A stretch of 64,000 nucleotides of DNA from Pararobbsia alpina_A (GTDB lineage Bacteria; Pseudomonadota; Gammaproteobacteria; Burkholderiales; Burkholderiaceae), in the NCBI RefSeq assembly GCF_965118125.1, contig NZ_OZ221287.1, positions 3,720,001 through 3,784,000 on the forward strand. Reading direction: 5' to 3'. The position numbers were made by a program, and so were the translations under genes. Numbering within the stretch: the first letter of the stretch is position 1; every line of letters starts with the position of its first letter. Of this stretch, positions 8,963-17,558 are shown piece after piece. The notes below the pieces were generated by a model. It saw nothing but the letters and a program-made list of their open reading frames with translations. It ran no database searches and was not told the origin of the DNA.

Positions 8963-9957
8963 GCGTTCTCGGGCGGCGCGCTGACGCCGCGGACAGCCTG
9001 CACGATCTCGCGCGCACCCTGCCCGGCCAGTGCCTCGGCGACCTCGCGGCCGAGTGCATCGGCGGCCGCTTCGCTGGCCGGCCGCGCGCTCCCCTCGGCG
9101 CGCAGGATGCGCGAGCCGTCGGGCAGCGCGACAAAGCCGCGCAGATGCAGACGTTGCTGGCCATCCTCGTCATGCCAGTCCGCATACGCGGCGAGCGGCA
9201 CTTCGCAACCGCCGGCAAGTGCACGCGACACCGCACGCTCCGCGCTGACCGCAAACGCAGTCCGTGCGTCATGCAACGGGGCAAGCCATTGCGCGACGTC
9301 AGAGCGTGCCGCCGCAATTTCGATACCGAGTGCGCCTTGTCCGGCTGCCGGCAGGCTGACCTCGGGTTCGAGCACGCTGCGAATGCGTGCCGCGAGACCC
9401 AGTCGCTTGAGTCCGGCCGCGGCGAGGATGATGCCCGCGTAGTCGCCGGCATCGAGTTTTCGTAACCGTGTATCAAGATTCCCGCGCAGCGGCTGAATCA
9501 CGAGATGAGGGTAGCGTGCACGCAACAGTGCCTCGCGACGCAGACTCGAGGTGCCTACCACGCTGCCCGGGGGCAAGTCGTCGAGCGATGCATGGTCGTT
9601 CGAGACGAACGCATCGCGCGGATCCTCACGGTCCAGAACCGCCGCCAGCGCGAAGCCAGGCGGCAAATCCATGGGCACATCCTTGAGCGAATGCACCGCC
9701 AGATCGGCGCGTCCATCGGCCAGCGCCGCTTCGAGTTCCTTAACAAAAAGACCCTTTCCACCGACTTTCGACAGCGTGCGATCAAGAATTTGATCGCCTC
9801 GCGTCGTCATTCCGAGGATCGAAACGTCGCAAGATGGATATAATTTTTGCAGTGCAACCTGAACATGTTCAGCTTGCCACATCGCCAAGCGGCTTTCGCG
9901 CGACGCGATCACCAGCTTCTTAGGCGGCTGGGAAGAAGACACCACCCCTGTATTCAT
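8959..9957 (-). CDS. hemC: Hydroxymethylbilane synthase (porphobilinogen deaminase)
   Basis: This 332-residue enzyme joins four porphobilinogens into hydroxymethylbilane in haem, sirohaem and B12 synthesis. The N-terminal motif ASRESRLAMWQAEHV (18-32), HSLKDVPMDLP (89-99), the arginine-rich SSLRREALLRARYP and the dipyrromethane-cofactor cysteine C251 in AGGCEVPLAA are all present. The length is normal. It is the first gene of hemC-hemDX-hemY, and its stop overlaps the hemDX start by 4 nt. Only 4 nt upstream of its ATG begins one arm of a 17-bp inverted repeat (9961-10073), so that element would be transcribed in its leader or act as an operator. Confidence 0.96.
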   Translation of the reverse strand: MNTGVVSSSQPPKKLVIASRESRLAMWQAEHVQVALQKLYPSCDVSILGMTTRGDQILDRTLSKVGGKGLFVKELEAALADGRADLAVHSLKDVPMDLPPGFALAAVLDREDPRDAFVSNDHASLDDLPPGSVVGTSSLRREALLRARYPHLVIQPLRGNLDTRLRKLDAGDYAGIILAAAGLKRLGLAARIRSVLEPEVSLPAAGQGALGIEIAAARSDVAQWLAPLHDARTAFAVSAERAVSRALAGGCEVPLAAYADWHDEDGQQRLHLRGFVALPDGSRILRAEGSARPASEAAADALGREVAEALAGQGAREIVQAVRGVSAPPENA

Positions 9958-9960
9958 TCA

Positions 9961-10073
9961 GAGACCCTGACAAAATGCGGACCATCCGGCCTCGCGGATG
10001 AACCATTGATTGAGCGTTGCGTGCGGAACGTCTAAACCGCGCGACGGCGAGTCGATCATTTTGTCAGGGGCTC
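9961..10073. repeat. Long inverted repeat in hemC/ppc divergent region
   Basis: The 17-nt arms at 9961-9977 and 10057-10073 match as an inverted repeat with one mismatch (core TGACAAAATG/CATTTTGTCA). They are separated by 79 nt. The pair occupies most of the space between the divergent hemC and ppc starts. It could be two half-sites for one regulator, or a stem in either leader. Neither arm fits a sigma-70 promoter position well. Confidence 0.6.
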
Positions 10074-10152
10074 TGGCCAAGGGGTGGACATAAGAAAACA
10101 TGGTAGCACGCACCCATGCGGTGCCATGACCCATGCTCATTGAGGAAACATC

Positions 10153-13100
10153 GTGACGTCTCTCGGTAAGGACCGTACCCGCTCTGCCAAGCGCAGTATC
10201 GCCGCCACCCGCTCCAACGCGGCCAGGACCACCATGAAGACGCCCGGAGACACGACCAAACGGGCACAGGCGCCCGAGTCGAAGACCGCGGCGGCTGCCA
10301 AGACCTCGGTGCCGAAGGCCAAGTCGGCCACGCGCACTGCAGCAAAGCCCGCCACGACATCCCCCGCCCGGCCAGCCGCGAAACCCGCGCCGGCCAAGCG
10401 CGGCGCCGCCAAAAGCGCGCCGGTCGGCCGCAAACCCGCCGTCAACGGTCAGAGTGCCACGCCCCGTGCGCGTGAAGACAAGGACCAGCCGTTGTTCGAG
10501 GACATCCGCTTCCTCGGTCGCCTGCTCGGCGACGTCGTGCGTGAACAGGAGGGTGACGAAGTCTTCGAAGTCGTCGAAACCATTCGTCAGACCGCAGTCA
10601 AATTCCGCCGCGAAGACGATCGCGAAGCGGCGCAGAAGCTCGACAAGATGCTCAACAAGCTGAACCGCGAGCAAACCAACTCGGTGGTGCGCGCGTTCAG
10701 CTATTTCTCGCATCTGGCCAATATTGCGGAAGACCGCCATCACAACCGTCGCCGCCGCGTTCATGCGATCGCCGGGTCGGTATCGCAACCTTCGACGGTG
10801 GCACACGCGCTCGACCGGCTCAAGGAAGTCGACCGGAACTGTGCAAAGAAGCTGCAGCAGTTCTTCGACGAAGCGTTGATCGTCCCCGTGCTGACGGCCC
10901 ACCCGACCGAAGTGCAGCGCAAGAGCATCCTCGATGCGCAGCACGACATCGCGCGTCTGCTGGCTGAACGCGACCAGGACCTGACCGTGCGTGAGCGCGA
11001 GCACAACACGGCCCTGCTGCGCGCGCGCGTGACGATCCTTTGGCAAACGCGGATGCTGCGCAACGCGAAGCTCACCGTCGCCGATGAAATCGAAAACGCG
11101 TTGTCGTACTACCGCACCACGTTCCTGTCGGAAATCCCGGCGCTCTACGACGATATCGAGCAGTCGCTGGCCGAGCACGGCATCGCTGCAACGTTGCCGC
11201 CGTTTCTGCAGATGGGCAACTGGATCGGCGGCGACCGCGACGGCAATCCGAACGTGACGGCGCAAACGCTCGAACGTGCGATCACGCGCCAGGCGACGAC
11301 GATTTTCGAACACTATCTGGAGGAAGTGCACGCGCTGGGCGCCGAACTCCCGGTGTCGAGCCTGCTCGCGGGTACGAGCGACGAGCTGCAGGAACTGGTC
11401 AACGCATCACCCGATCAGTCCGAGCACCGTAGCGATGAGCCGTACCGTCGTGCGCTCGTCGGCATCTACGCGCGCCTCGCCGCGACGGCGCGCGAGTTGC
11501 TCGGCGAAGACACGATCGGCACGCGCGAGACCTTTGACGCGCTGCCTTATGCTCGCCCGGCGGACTTTGCACGTGACCTTCACGTGCTGGTCGACTCGCT
11601 CATGGCGAATCACGGCGAGTCGCTTGCCCGGCCGCGCCTGATTCCGCTCGCGCGCGCCGCGGATATTTTTGGCTTCCACCTCGCAAGCATCGACCTGCGT
11701 CAAAGTTCGGATATCCACGAAGCGGTGATCGCCGAACTGCTGTCGAACGCCGGTGTCATCGCCGACTACACGACGCTCAGCGAAAGCGAAAAGGTCGCGC
11801 TGTTGCAAGCCGAGCTCGCGCAATCGCGCCCGCTGCGCTCGTCGTGGCTCGACTACTCGGACCGCACGGTCAGCGAACTGGCCGTGTTCGAAGCCGCGCG
11901 CTCGATCCGCGAGCGATTCGGCGCGCGCGCGGTGCGCAACTACATCATCTCGCACACCGAGACGGTCAGCGACTTGCTCGAAGTCATGCTGCTGCAGAAG
12001 GAATCGGGCTTGTTCAACGGCCGGCTGGGCGACGCGAAAGCGCCGGCGAGCTGCGGCATCATGGTCATTCCCTTGTTCGAAACCATCGCCGACTTGCGCG
12101 ACGCGCCGAACATCATGCGCGACTTCTTCGACCTGCCGGGCATTGCCGATGTGGTCGAGGAACAAGGCGGCGAGCAGGAAGTCATGCTCGGGTACTCGGA
12201 TAGCAACAAGGACGGCGGCTTCCTGACGTCGAACTGGGAGCTCTACCGTGCCGAACTCGCGCTCGTCGCACTGTTCGAGCAACGCGGCACGAAGCTGCGC
12301 CTGTTCCATGGCCGCGGCGGCACCGTGGGCCGCGGGGGTGGTCCGACGTATCAGGCCATCCTGTCGCAGCCGCCGGGCACGGTCAACGGCCAGATCCGCC
12401 TGACCGAGCAAGGCGAAATCATTGCGAGCAAATTCGGTAACCCGGAGATCGGCCGACGCAATCTCGAGACGGTGGTCGCCGCCACGCTCGAGGCCTCGCT
12501 GCTGCCCGATCGCAATGCGCCGGACCAGTTGCCGGTCTTCGAGCAAACCATGCAAGCGCTGTCCGACGCGGCGATGGCCTCGTATCGCGACCTCGTCTAC
12601 GAAACGCCGAACTTCAAGGACTATTTCTTCCAGTCGACGCCGATCAACGAGATTGCGGAGCTCAATATCGGCAGCCGTCCTGCATCGCGCAAGCTGCAGG
12701 ATCCGAAGCAGCGCAAGATCGAAGACCTGCGCGCGATCCCCTGGGGCTTTTCGTGGGGTCAATGCCGGCTGTTGCTCACGGGCTGGTATGGCTTCGGCAG
12801 CGCCGTCGAGTCGTGGCTCGGTGCATCGGCCACGCCGGCCGAGAGGGCGCGACGTCTCGCGACACTGCGCAAGATGAACAAGACCTGGCCGTTCTTTGCC
12901 ACGCTGCTGTCGAACATGGACATGGTCCTGGCGAAGACGGACCTCGCGGTCGCATCGCGCTATGCGGAGCTCGTGACGGACAAGAAGCTGCGCAAGCACG
13001 TGTTCGACCGGATCGTCGGCGAGTGGGAACGCACGTCGGCGGTGCTGTCGGAAATCACGGGTAACGCGCAGCGGCTCGCGGCCAATCCGCTGCTCGCACG

Positions 13101-13257
13101 CTCGATCAAGAACCGCTTCCCGTACCTCGATCCGCTCAATCACTTGCAGGTCGAGCTCATCAAGCGGCACCGCTCGGGCATGGACGACCAGCGCCTGAAC
13201 CGCGGCATCCACCTGACGATCAACGGGATCGCGGCGGGCCTGCGCAATACGGGCTAA
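10153..13257 (+). CDS. ppc: Phosphoenolpyruvate carboxylase
   Basis: This 1034-residue enzyme carboxylates PEP to oxaloacetate to refill the TCA cycle. Catalytic signatures are intact: TAHPTEVQRKS with H250, GGDRDGNP, FHGRGGTVGRGGGP from residue 718, and QGEIIASKFG. The carboxy end NTG is the family terminus. The start is GTG, chosen because a GAGGAAA ribosome binding site lies 6 nt upstream. ATG at residue 28 is possible. The first about 110 residues are not part of the enzyme fold. They are Ala/Lys/Pro/Thr-rich, like a histone H1 tail, making the protein about 150 residues longer than E. coli Ppc. It is divergent from hemC and convergent with tpsB. Confidence 0.95.
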   Translation: MTSLGKDRTRSAKRSIAATRSNAARTTMKTPGDTTKRAQAPESKTAAAAKTSVPKAKSATRTAAKPATTSPARPAAKPAPAKRGAAKSAPVGRKPAVNGQSATPRAREDKDQPLFEDIRFLGRLLGDVVREQEGDEVFEVVETIRQTAVKFRREDDREAAQKLDKMLNKLNREQTNSVVRAFSYFSHLANIAEDRHHNRRRRVHAIAGSVSQPSTVAHALDRLKEVDRNCAKKLQQFFDEALIVPVLTAHPTEVQRKSILDAQHDIARLLAERDQDLTVREREHNTALLRARVTILWQTRMLRNAKLTVADEIENALSYYRTTFLSEIPALYDDIEQSLAEHGIAATLPPFLQMGNWIGGDRDGNPNVTAQTLERAITRQATTIFEHYLEEVHALGAELPVSSLLAGTSDELQELVNASPDQSEHRSDEPYRRALVGIYARLAATARELLGEDTIGTRETFDALPYARPADFARDLHVLVDSLMANHGESLARPRLIPLARAADIFGFHLASIDLRQSSDIHEAVIAELLSNAGVIADYTTLSESEKVALLQAELAQSRPLRSSWLDYSDRTVSELAVFEAARSIRERFGARAVRNYIISHTETVSDLLEVMLLQKESGLFNGRLGDAKAPASCGIMVIPLFETIADLRDAPNIMRDFFDLPGIADVVEEQGGEQEVMLGYSDSNKDGGFLTSNWELYRAELALVALFEQRGTKLRLFHGRGGTVGRGGGPTYQAILSQPPGTVNGQIRLTEQGEIIASKFGNPEIGRRNLETVVAATLEASLLPDRNAPDQLPVFEQTMQALSDAAMASYRDLVYETPNFKDYFFQSTPINEIAELNIGSRPASRKLQDPKQRKIEDLRAIPWGFSWGQCRLLLTGWYGFGSAVESWLGASATPAERARRLATLRKMNKTWPFFATLLSNMDMVLAKTDLAVASRYAELVTDKKLRKHVFDRIVGEWERTSAVLSEITGNAQRLAANPLLARSIKNRFPYLDPLNHLQVELIKRHRSGMDDQRLNRGIHLTINGIAAGLRNTG

Positions 13258-13270
13258 GCACCATCGCACC

Positions 13271-13306
13271 CGACACCCGTGCTGGTCGTCATCAGCATGG
13301 GTGTCG
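13271..13306 (+). terminator. Hairpin after ppc
   Basis: Arms CGACACCC/GGGTGTCG, extended by GTGCTG/CAGCAT, form a stem starting 14 nt past the ppc stop. No T run follows, so its strength as an intrinsic terminator is doubtful. Confidence 0.45.
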
Positions 13307-13338
13307 GTGATGTATCCCTCGCGGGAACCGTACTACTT

Positions 13339-13392
13339 GCAGTCGCTGTATGCATCGCAATGACTGTATCCATCGCAGTCACTGTATCTGTC
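13339..13392. repeat. 18-bp tandem repeat, three copies
   Basis: Three imperfect 18-bp copies (pattern GCARTSRCTGTATSYRTC) abut the 3' end of tpsB, and a decayed fourth copy runs over its stop codon. A short + strand frame through it would read as a hydrophobic hexapeptide repeat, but nothing else supports a gene there. Confidence 0.65.
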
Positions 13393-13398
13393 GCAGTT

Positions 13399-15252
13399 TC
13401 AATACTGGTACGCAAGCTGGAACCCCACGGCGATCGGCGCCGTCGAGAAGCCCTGGGGCGTCCAGACTGGCACGCCCGCTTGAATGTCGTAGCTCAGCAC
13501 GCCAGGCAGGCCCGTGTCGGCCAATGTGAGGGCCTGCGTCGGCGCTGAGGCAGCTGCAGAACGGCTCGCCGACGCGCGCCGTCCGATGATGCCCCGCCAA
13601 CCGATCACCGCGCCCATCAGCTGCGTGCCGCTCCCCCACTCCGTACCCGGGCCGAACACGCGCCCATAGTCCACCCCCACGTAAAACGTGTTGCCGCTTC
13701 CTGGAAGCGCCATGGCGAGATCGTTGCGCCAGTAAAACCCGCGCTCCGCACTAAGCACCTGCTCTCCGTCGAAGCCACGGACGGTCCAGCGCGAGCCAAT
13801 TGCAAGCTGGTCGATCTTATAAAGCCGGTCAGGCGTCCATTGGCCATGAAACGCCGACGTGTAGGTGAGGCGCCATCGCCCCCAATTCGCGGGTACGGAC
13901 ACGTTCGTATCGAGCAGCGCCATCCGATAGTGATAAGTCGGCCCGTCATGCGCCGGTCCCTCATGCGATCCGAACCAGCGCACGCCCTGCCGCCAGGCAA
14001 GCAGGGAATCGACCTGCACGTCTCCGAAGTAGTGACGCTCGATGAGCCCCCATTGCACGTGCGTGGTGTTGACACGCTGCACCTTGACTTCGACATCCCG
14101 TAAAAAATGGCGCGCAAAGCGTCTGCCGAGCCGGAACTGAACGCCAAGCGTGGCCGAATGCGTGCGCAAAAGATGCCGGGCCCATTGCCATTCGAACACC
14201 TTCGAGGTGCCCGAAGCGGCATGACGCGAGCCCTGCGGTGCGACGCGCCGCGAATAGGCGCTTTCGGAAGCCGTGAGCGATGACGACCAGAAACCATACG
14301 GTATGGCGTAGTACGCGCTCCAACCCCGCGTACCCCTGCCACGCTGACCCAGCATGAGGTCATGGCTCAGCGCAGCATTGAACCGGTCGTTCAGCCCCAA
14401 TGGGTTATCCACGCTCAGCGAGAGCGTCCCCTGCAGCTTGCCGGTTTGCGTAACGCCTCCATTGTCGACTGAGCCGCTCAATCGCCACGGTCGCTCACGC
14501 TCCAGCGTCACGACGATATCGCTTTGGCCGGGCTCGTTCGCCGGTTCGACACGGAAGTACGCATCCTGGCCGGGCACCTGCTTGAACTGGACGAGCGCCT
14601 GTTCGAGATCCTGCAGCCGCAGGATATGACCCGGCCCGGACGGAAACGCCGTGCGCCACGACGTGCGATCCAGTGCGCCGTCAAACCGAATCGCATGAAT
14701 CAGGCCGGGTATCAGATCGATCCTGAGCACGCGTGACGACAGATCCTGCTGCGGGATGTGAAGCCGCGTGGTCACATAGCCTCGGGCAAGCACCTGTGCG
14801 CCGAGTCCGTCGACGATGTGCTGCGCACCGCGCTCGCCGATGCATTGACCGCGATAGGGGTCGAGCCACGCAAGCGCAAACGCGAACGGATCCGTCGGCC
14901 GTGCCGACGCGCCCGCACGATGGGCTTCGGCGGGCAATGTCTGCGGCACGGCAAGTTCAAACCGCTCGAGAACGAAGCAGGGAGCTTCGACCGGAAGCGC
15001 GGCGGCCTCGTCAGCGCCGGCATGCGAGATCTCGCCTCGCACATCGGGCGCGATCAGGTCTCGTGCACGCGCTTCGGCCTCGCGCTGGTCGCGATCACGC
15101 TGCATCTGTGCCGACGCGGCCTCGGACTGCGAATGAAGCACTGCATCGGCATGCACGGGCGATTCGAGCGCGTGGACGATCCGCGCCCACCCGCACAGTG
15201 CAACGCATGCGAACAGCCGGCGCAACGCTCGACCGTTCGGCCCGGCTGTCAC
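13399..15252 (-). CDS. Two-partner secretion outer-membrane transporter (TpsB, ShlB/FhaC family)
   Basis: This 617-residue Omp85-related protein exports a TpsA partner across the outer membrane. It shows a signal peptide (about 1-29, hydrophobic LFACVALCGWARIV), a POTRA region starting near PCFVLERFEL, a second POTRA segment, and a 16-strand barrel ending in FQLAYQY with a terminal aromatic residue. The diagnostic VRGF motif (WTVRGFDGEQ) is intact. The frame runs 36 codons further up, but I chose the GTG at 15252. It overlaps the upstream stop as GTGA and places the signal peptide at the N-terminus. The 4-nt overlap couples it to the reading frame downstream of the interrupted tpsA. The partner is the protein at 15654-17297. 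Confidence 0.9.
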   Translation of the reverse strand: MTAGPNGRALRRLFACVALCGWARIVHALESPVHADAVLHSQSEAASAQMQRDRDQREAEARARDLIAPDVRGEISHAGADEAAALPVEAPCFVLERFELAVPQTLPAEAHRAGASARPTDPFAFALAWLDPYRGQCIGERGAQHIVDGLGAQVLARGYVTTRLHIPQQDLSSRVLRIDLIPGLIHAIRFDGALDRTSWRTAFPSGPGHILRLQDLEQALVQFKQVPGQDAYFRVEPANEPGQSDIVVTLERERPWRLSGSVDNGGVTQTGKLQGTLSLSVDNPLGLNDRFNAALSHDLMLGQRGRGTRGWSAYYAIPYGFWSSSLTASESAYSRRVAPQGSRHAASGTSKVFEWQWARHLLRTHSATLGVQFRLGRRFARHFLRDVEVKVQRVNTTHVQWGLIERHYFGDVQVDSLLAWRQGVRWFGSHEGPAHDGPTYHYRMALLDTNVSVPANWGRWRLTYTSAFHGQWTPDRLYKIDQLAIGSRWTVRGFDGEQVLSAERGFYWRNDLAMALPGSGNTFYVGVDYGRVFGPGTEWGSGTQLMGAVIGWRGIIGRRASASRSAAASAPTQALTLADTGLPGVLSYDIQAGVPVWTPQGFSTAPIAVGFQLAYQY

Positions 15253-15653
15253 GGTGCAAGCCCCGACCGCATGCTCCGGGCGCGCACGTCGACTTCGCTG
15301 AGGTCGCGTCCGCCCTCCCGGATAAATCCGACTTTGAGCGGATGATATTCGGCCTGCCACACATTCTCGATCCTGACGGGCGCATTGCTATGCCGGCACT
15401 GCGAGATTCCATCGGCACACGGGCCGACGAACGTCGTAATCCTCACGCCGTTGTCGGTTTGCACGCGCTTCCCGACAGCATCGATCGTTCGGATGGTTTG
15501 GTCCGGCTTGATCGGCTGATGCCGGAAACGCATGCCCGCCACGATTTCGCCCTTGTCGTTGACGACGTTACCGCGCAGCCGCATGTCGCCGCCTGACTCG
15601 AGTCTGCCCGGGAGGCTTTCGGCCGCGATCTGACTGCCGATGTCTCGCACGAC
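15249..15653 (-). pseudogene. 3' part of tpsA beyond an in-frame stop codon
   Basis: The frame of the upstream tpsA continues without shift for 134 codons after its TAA (15654-15656). The product fragment reads like filamentous haemagglutinin C-terminal sequence: LPGRLESGGDMRLRGNVVND matches the recurring 'ggdmtl.g..lndks.iva' pattern of this family. It ends in TGA at 15249-15251, overlapping the tpsB GTG. I therefore read it as the distal end of one original gene of about 682 codons, split by a nonsense codon. Translation could restart at GTG 15650, or the stop could be read through or be a sequencing error. Confidence 0.6.
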
Positions 15654-17297
15654 TTAATACCGCGTGTAGTGGGAGATCCGTTGGCCGTCGTGCGTCTCGA
15701 GCATCGGCACGCCATTCACCGTGACGTGGCGAACGTCACGCTGGGCATAGCTTCGTTGCGAATGGGTATCCACATATTCAACGACCCTGTCGCGCTGCCG
15801 TGGCCCGCCGACAATCTTGAGGCTCTCATTCCAGTTCTGGATTGCGTCGGCAGATACGTCGAGACTGCGCTGCGCGAGCACGACACCGTGGTTGCTGAAC
15901 ACGCGCGCGGCCGGTGGTGCGTACTGCGACGACCATCGCCCTGCGTTGCCGTGAATGCGCAGGTCTGCGTCAGATCGCATCTGCGCGCCGGGGCCGTTCA
16001 ACAGGCGCTGCGTCGCGACCGTCAGTCGCTCGCGTGTGTCGACATGCCCGGACTTCAGGGCGTCATACTGGGCTCGCCATTGTGCGTCGCGCTCTCTTCG
16101 GAATTGCCACGGCGCGACCTTGCCGGCGTAGTTCGTGACCTCGTCGGCCGCGATGACCGCGAACGTTGCGTGAATATGGCCTTCATTGGCCACCCGACGC
16201 CCGCCGTGAAGGCGGACATCGACGGCATCCATCACGCCGGTGGAACGGTTGAAGATCCCGTCGGACCGGATGTCGACGGCGTGCCATGACTCGATCCGTC
16301 CGGCGTTTTCGAAAAGGCCGCGCGTGCGGATATCGATTCGTCGGCCCGGCGTGTCGTTCGATCGGCCTGCGGGTCCCTTCGGGGGCTTCTCGTCGACATA
16401 CAGGCGCCCCAGATTGCGCACACCGATATCGTCACCGGATGCAATCAGCACAATGCGTCCCGCGAAGACGCCGCCCAGATGCATCACGTCGATGCCCCAT
16501 TCGTCCGTACGATCCGGCGAGCCGTGCGGACCTGCGGGCCGGACCGGCTCGCCGCCGACAGGCTCGACGGTCGGCGTGTCGTGCCTGCCGCGGTCCCGTA
16601 CGATGGTGTTGCCCGCAACGGCGAACAACTCGCCCTGCTCGATCCGCACCGTGCCCGCGACGACGATCTTTTTCGCCCACAGGTCAAGGCGTGCGACGGA
16701 ATCGGCACCCAGCGCATCGTGCACGACGAGTTCGCCGCGTGTCACGCGAACGCCGCTGAGCCGATCTTCTGCATCAAAAAAAGGCTTGCCCGTCGTCAGC
16801 ACGACGCGCGGAATATTGTTGAATAAACACCCTCCGCAGAAGATGCCGTTCGGATTCGCTACCACTACGTCTGCAGCGTGCCCGTTGACTTCAAGCGCCC
16901 CGAGCATCGAAGTCCAGGTCGTACCCGTGACTTCATTGAGGATCAGCGACGCTGCCTGATCGCCGGAATAATTCGGGTTGCCAGCCACCGCGCCGGCAAC
17001 TTGCGTCAAATGACCACTCGCGCCCGTGTTGTTGAGCACGGCGCCTTCGCGAGGGACATTGAAGGCCTCGTACTCATTGCGGCTCACGCCGCCGGGCGAC
17101 GGCGCATTAATGTTAATGATCGGTACCGCGCCTTGCTGAACGACCGACGGCGCATGAGGGCTGCCTTCTGCCGGCACGATCGGTGGACCGGATTGAGCCC
17201 GTACGCCTTCACCCATCCAGATGCATCCCAGTGAGACGACCACAATCCGACTGAACCACGAACGACGTTTCCATCGCTGAAAGTTGTGTGCACCCAT
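15654..17297 (-). CDS. Filamentous haemagglutinin-type exoprotein (TpsA), truncated
   Basis: The 547-residue product has an extended signal peptide (basic NFQRWKRRS, then SRIVVVSLGCIWMG, cut near VRAQS) and a TPS secretion domain (about 40-290). The hallmark segments are NEYEAFNVPREGAVLNNT and ANPNGIFCGGCLFNN with its CxxC pair, then beta-helix repeats. TpsA proteins are secreted by TpsB and act as adhesins, haemolysins or contact-dependent toxins. Most are 1000-4000 residues, so this one is very short. It lacks a toxin end and stops at a TAA in frame with 134 further haemagglutinin-like codons. The start has a strong AGGAGGG ribosome binding site. It is the first gene of tpsA-tpsB. Confidence 0.85.
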   Translation of the reverse strand: MGAHNFQRWKRRSWFSRIVVVSLGCIWMGEGVRAQSGPPIVPAEGSPHAPSVVQQGAVPIININAPSPGGVSRNEYEAFNVPREGAVLNNTGASGHLTQVAGAVAGNPNYSGDQAASLILNEVTGTTWTSMLGALEVNGHAADVVVANPNGIFCGGCLFNNIPRVVLTTGKPFFDAEDRLSGVRVTRGELVVHDALGADSVARLDLWAKKIVVAGTVRIEQGELFAVAGNTIVRDRGRHDTPTVEPVGGEPVRPAGPHGSPDRTDEWGIDVMHLGGVFAGRIVLIASGDDIGVRNLGRLYVDEKPPKGPAGRSNDTPGRRIDIRTRGLFENAGRIESWHAVDIRSDGIFNRSTGVMDAVDVRLHGGRRVANEGHIHATFAVIAADEVTNYAGKVAPWQFRRERDAQWRAQYDALKSGHVDTRERLTVATQRLLNGPGAQMRSDADLRIHGNAGRWSSQYAPPAARVFSNHGVVLAQRSLDVSADAIQNWNESLKIVGGPRQRDRVVEYVDTHSQRSYAQRDVRHVTVNGVPMLETHDGQRISHYTRY

Positions 17298-17558
17298 GCG
17301 GTTACCCTCCTTGAATATCGAGTCGCGATAACGCCAACGACTCTAGCGGCGGGTCCGGTTGATCAGTGCAACCTGGCAAAAAATGGGAAAAGACTGATAG
17401 CCGTATGGCCGACTTACCCGGCGAAATACAGGACAGAAGACAGCGACTTTCAGAAATGTTCCCGTTGCCATGACCTATCGGGGACACGACGACGAGTCCT
17501 TCTACTACTGGTACAGTGGATCGCTTATCCTGTTACTGATTGTGCTCACCCCTGACCC

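Noticed and set aside
11407..13269. 620-codon and similar long minus-strand frames opposite ppc
   Set aside because: They are shadows of ppc with arginine-rich composition and no recognisable motif.
13279..13548. Small + strand ORF with a hydrophobic hexapeptide repeat
   Set aside because: It arises from the 18-bp tandem repeat and runs antisense into tpsB. There is no ribosome binding site and no homologue that I recognise.
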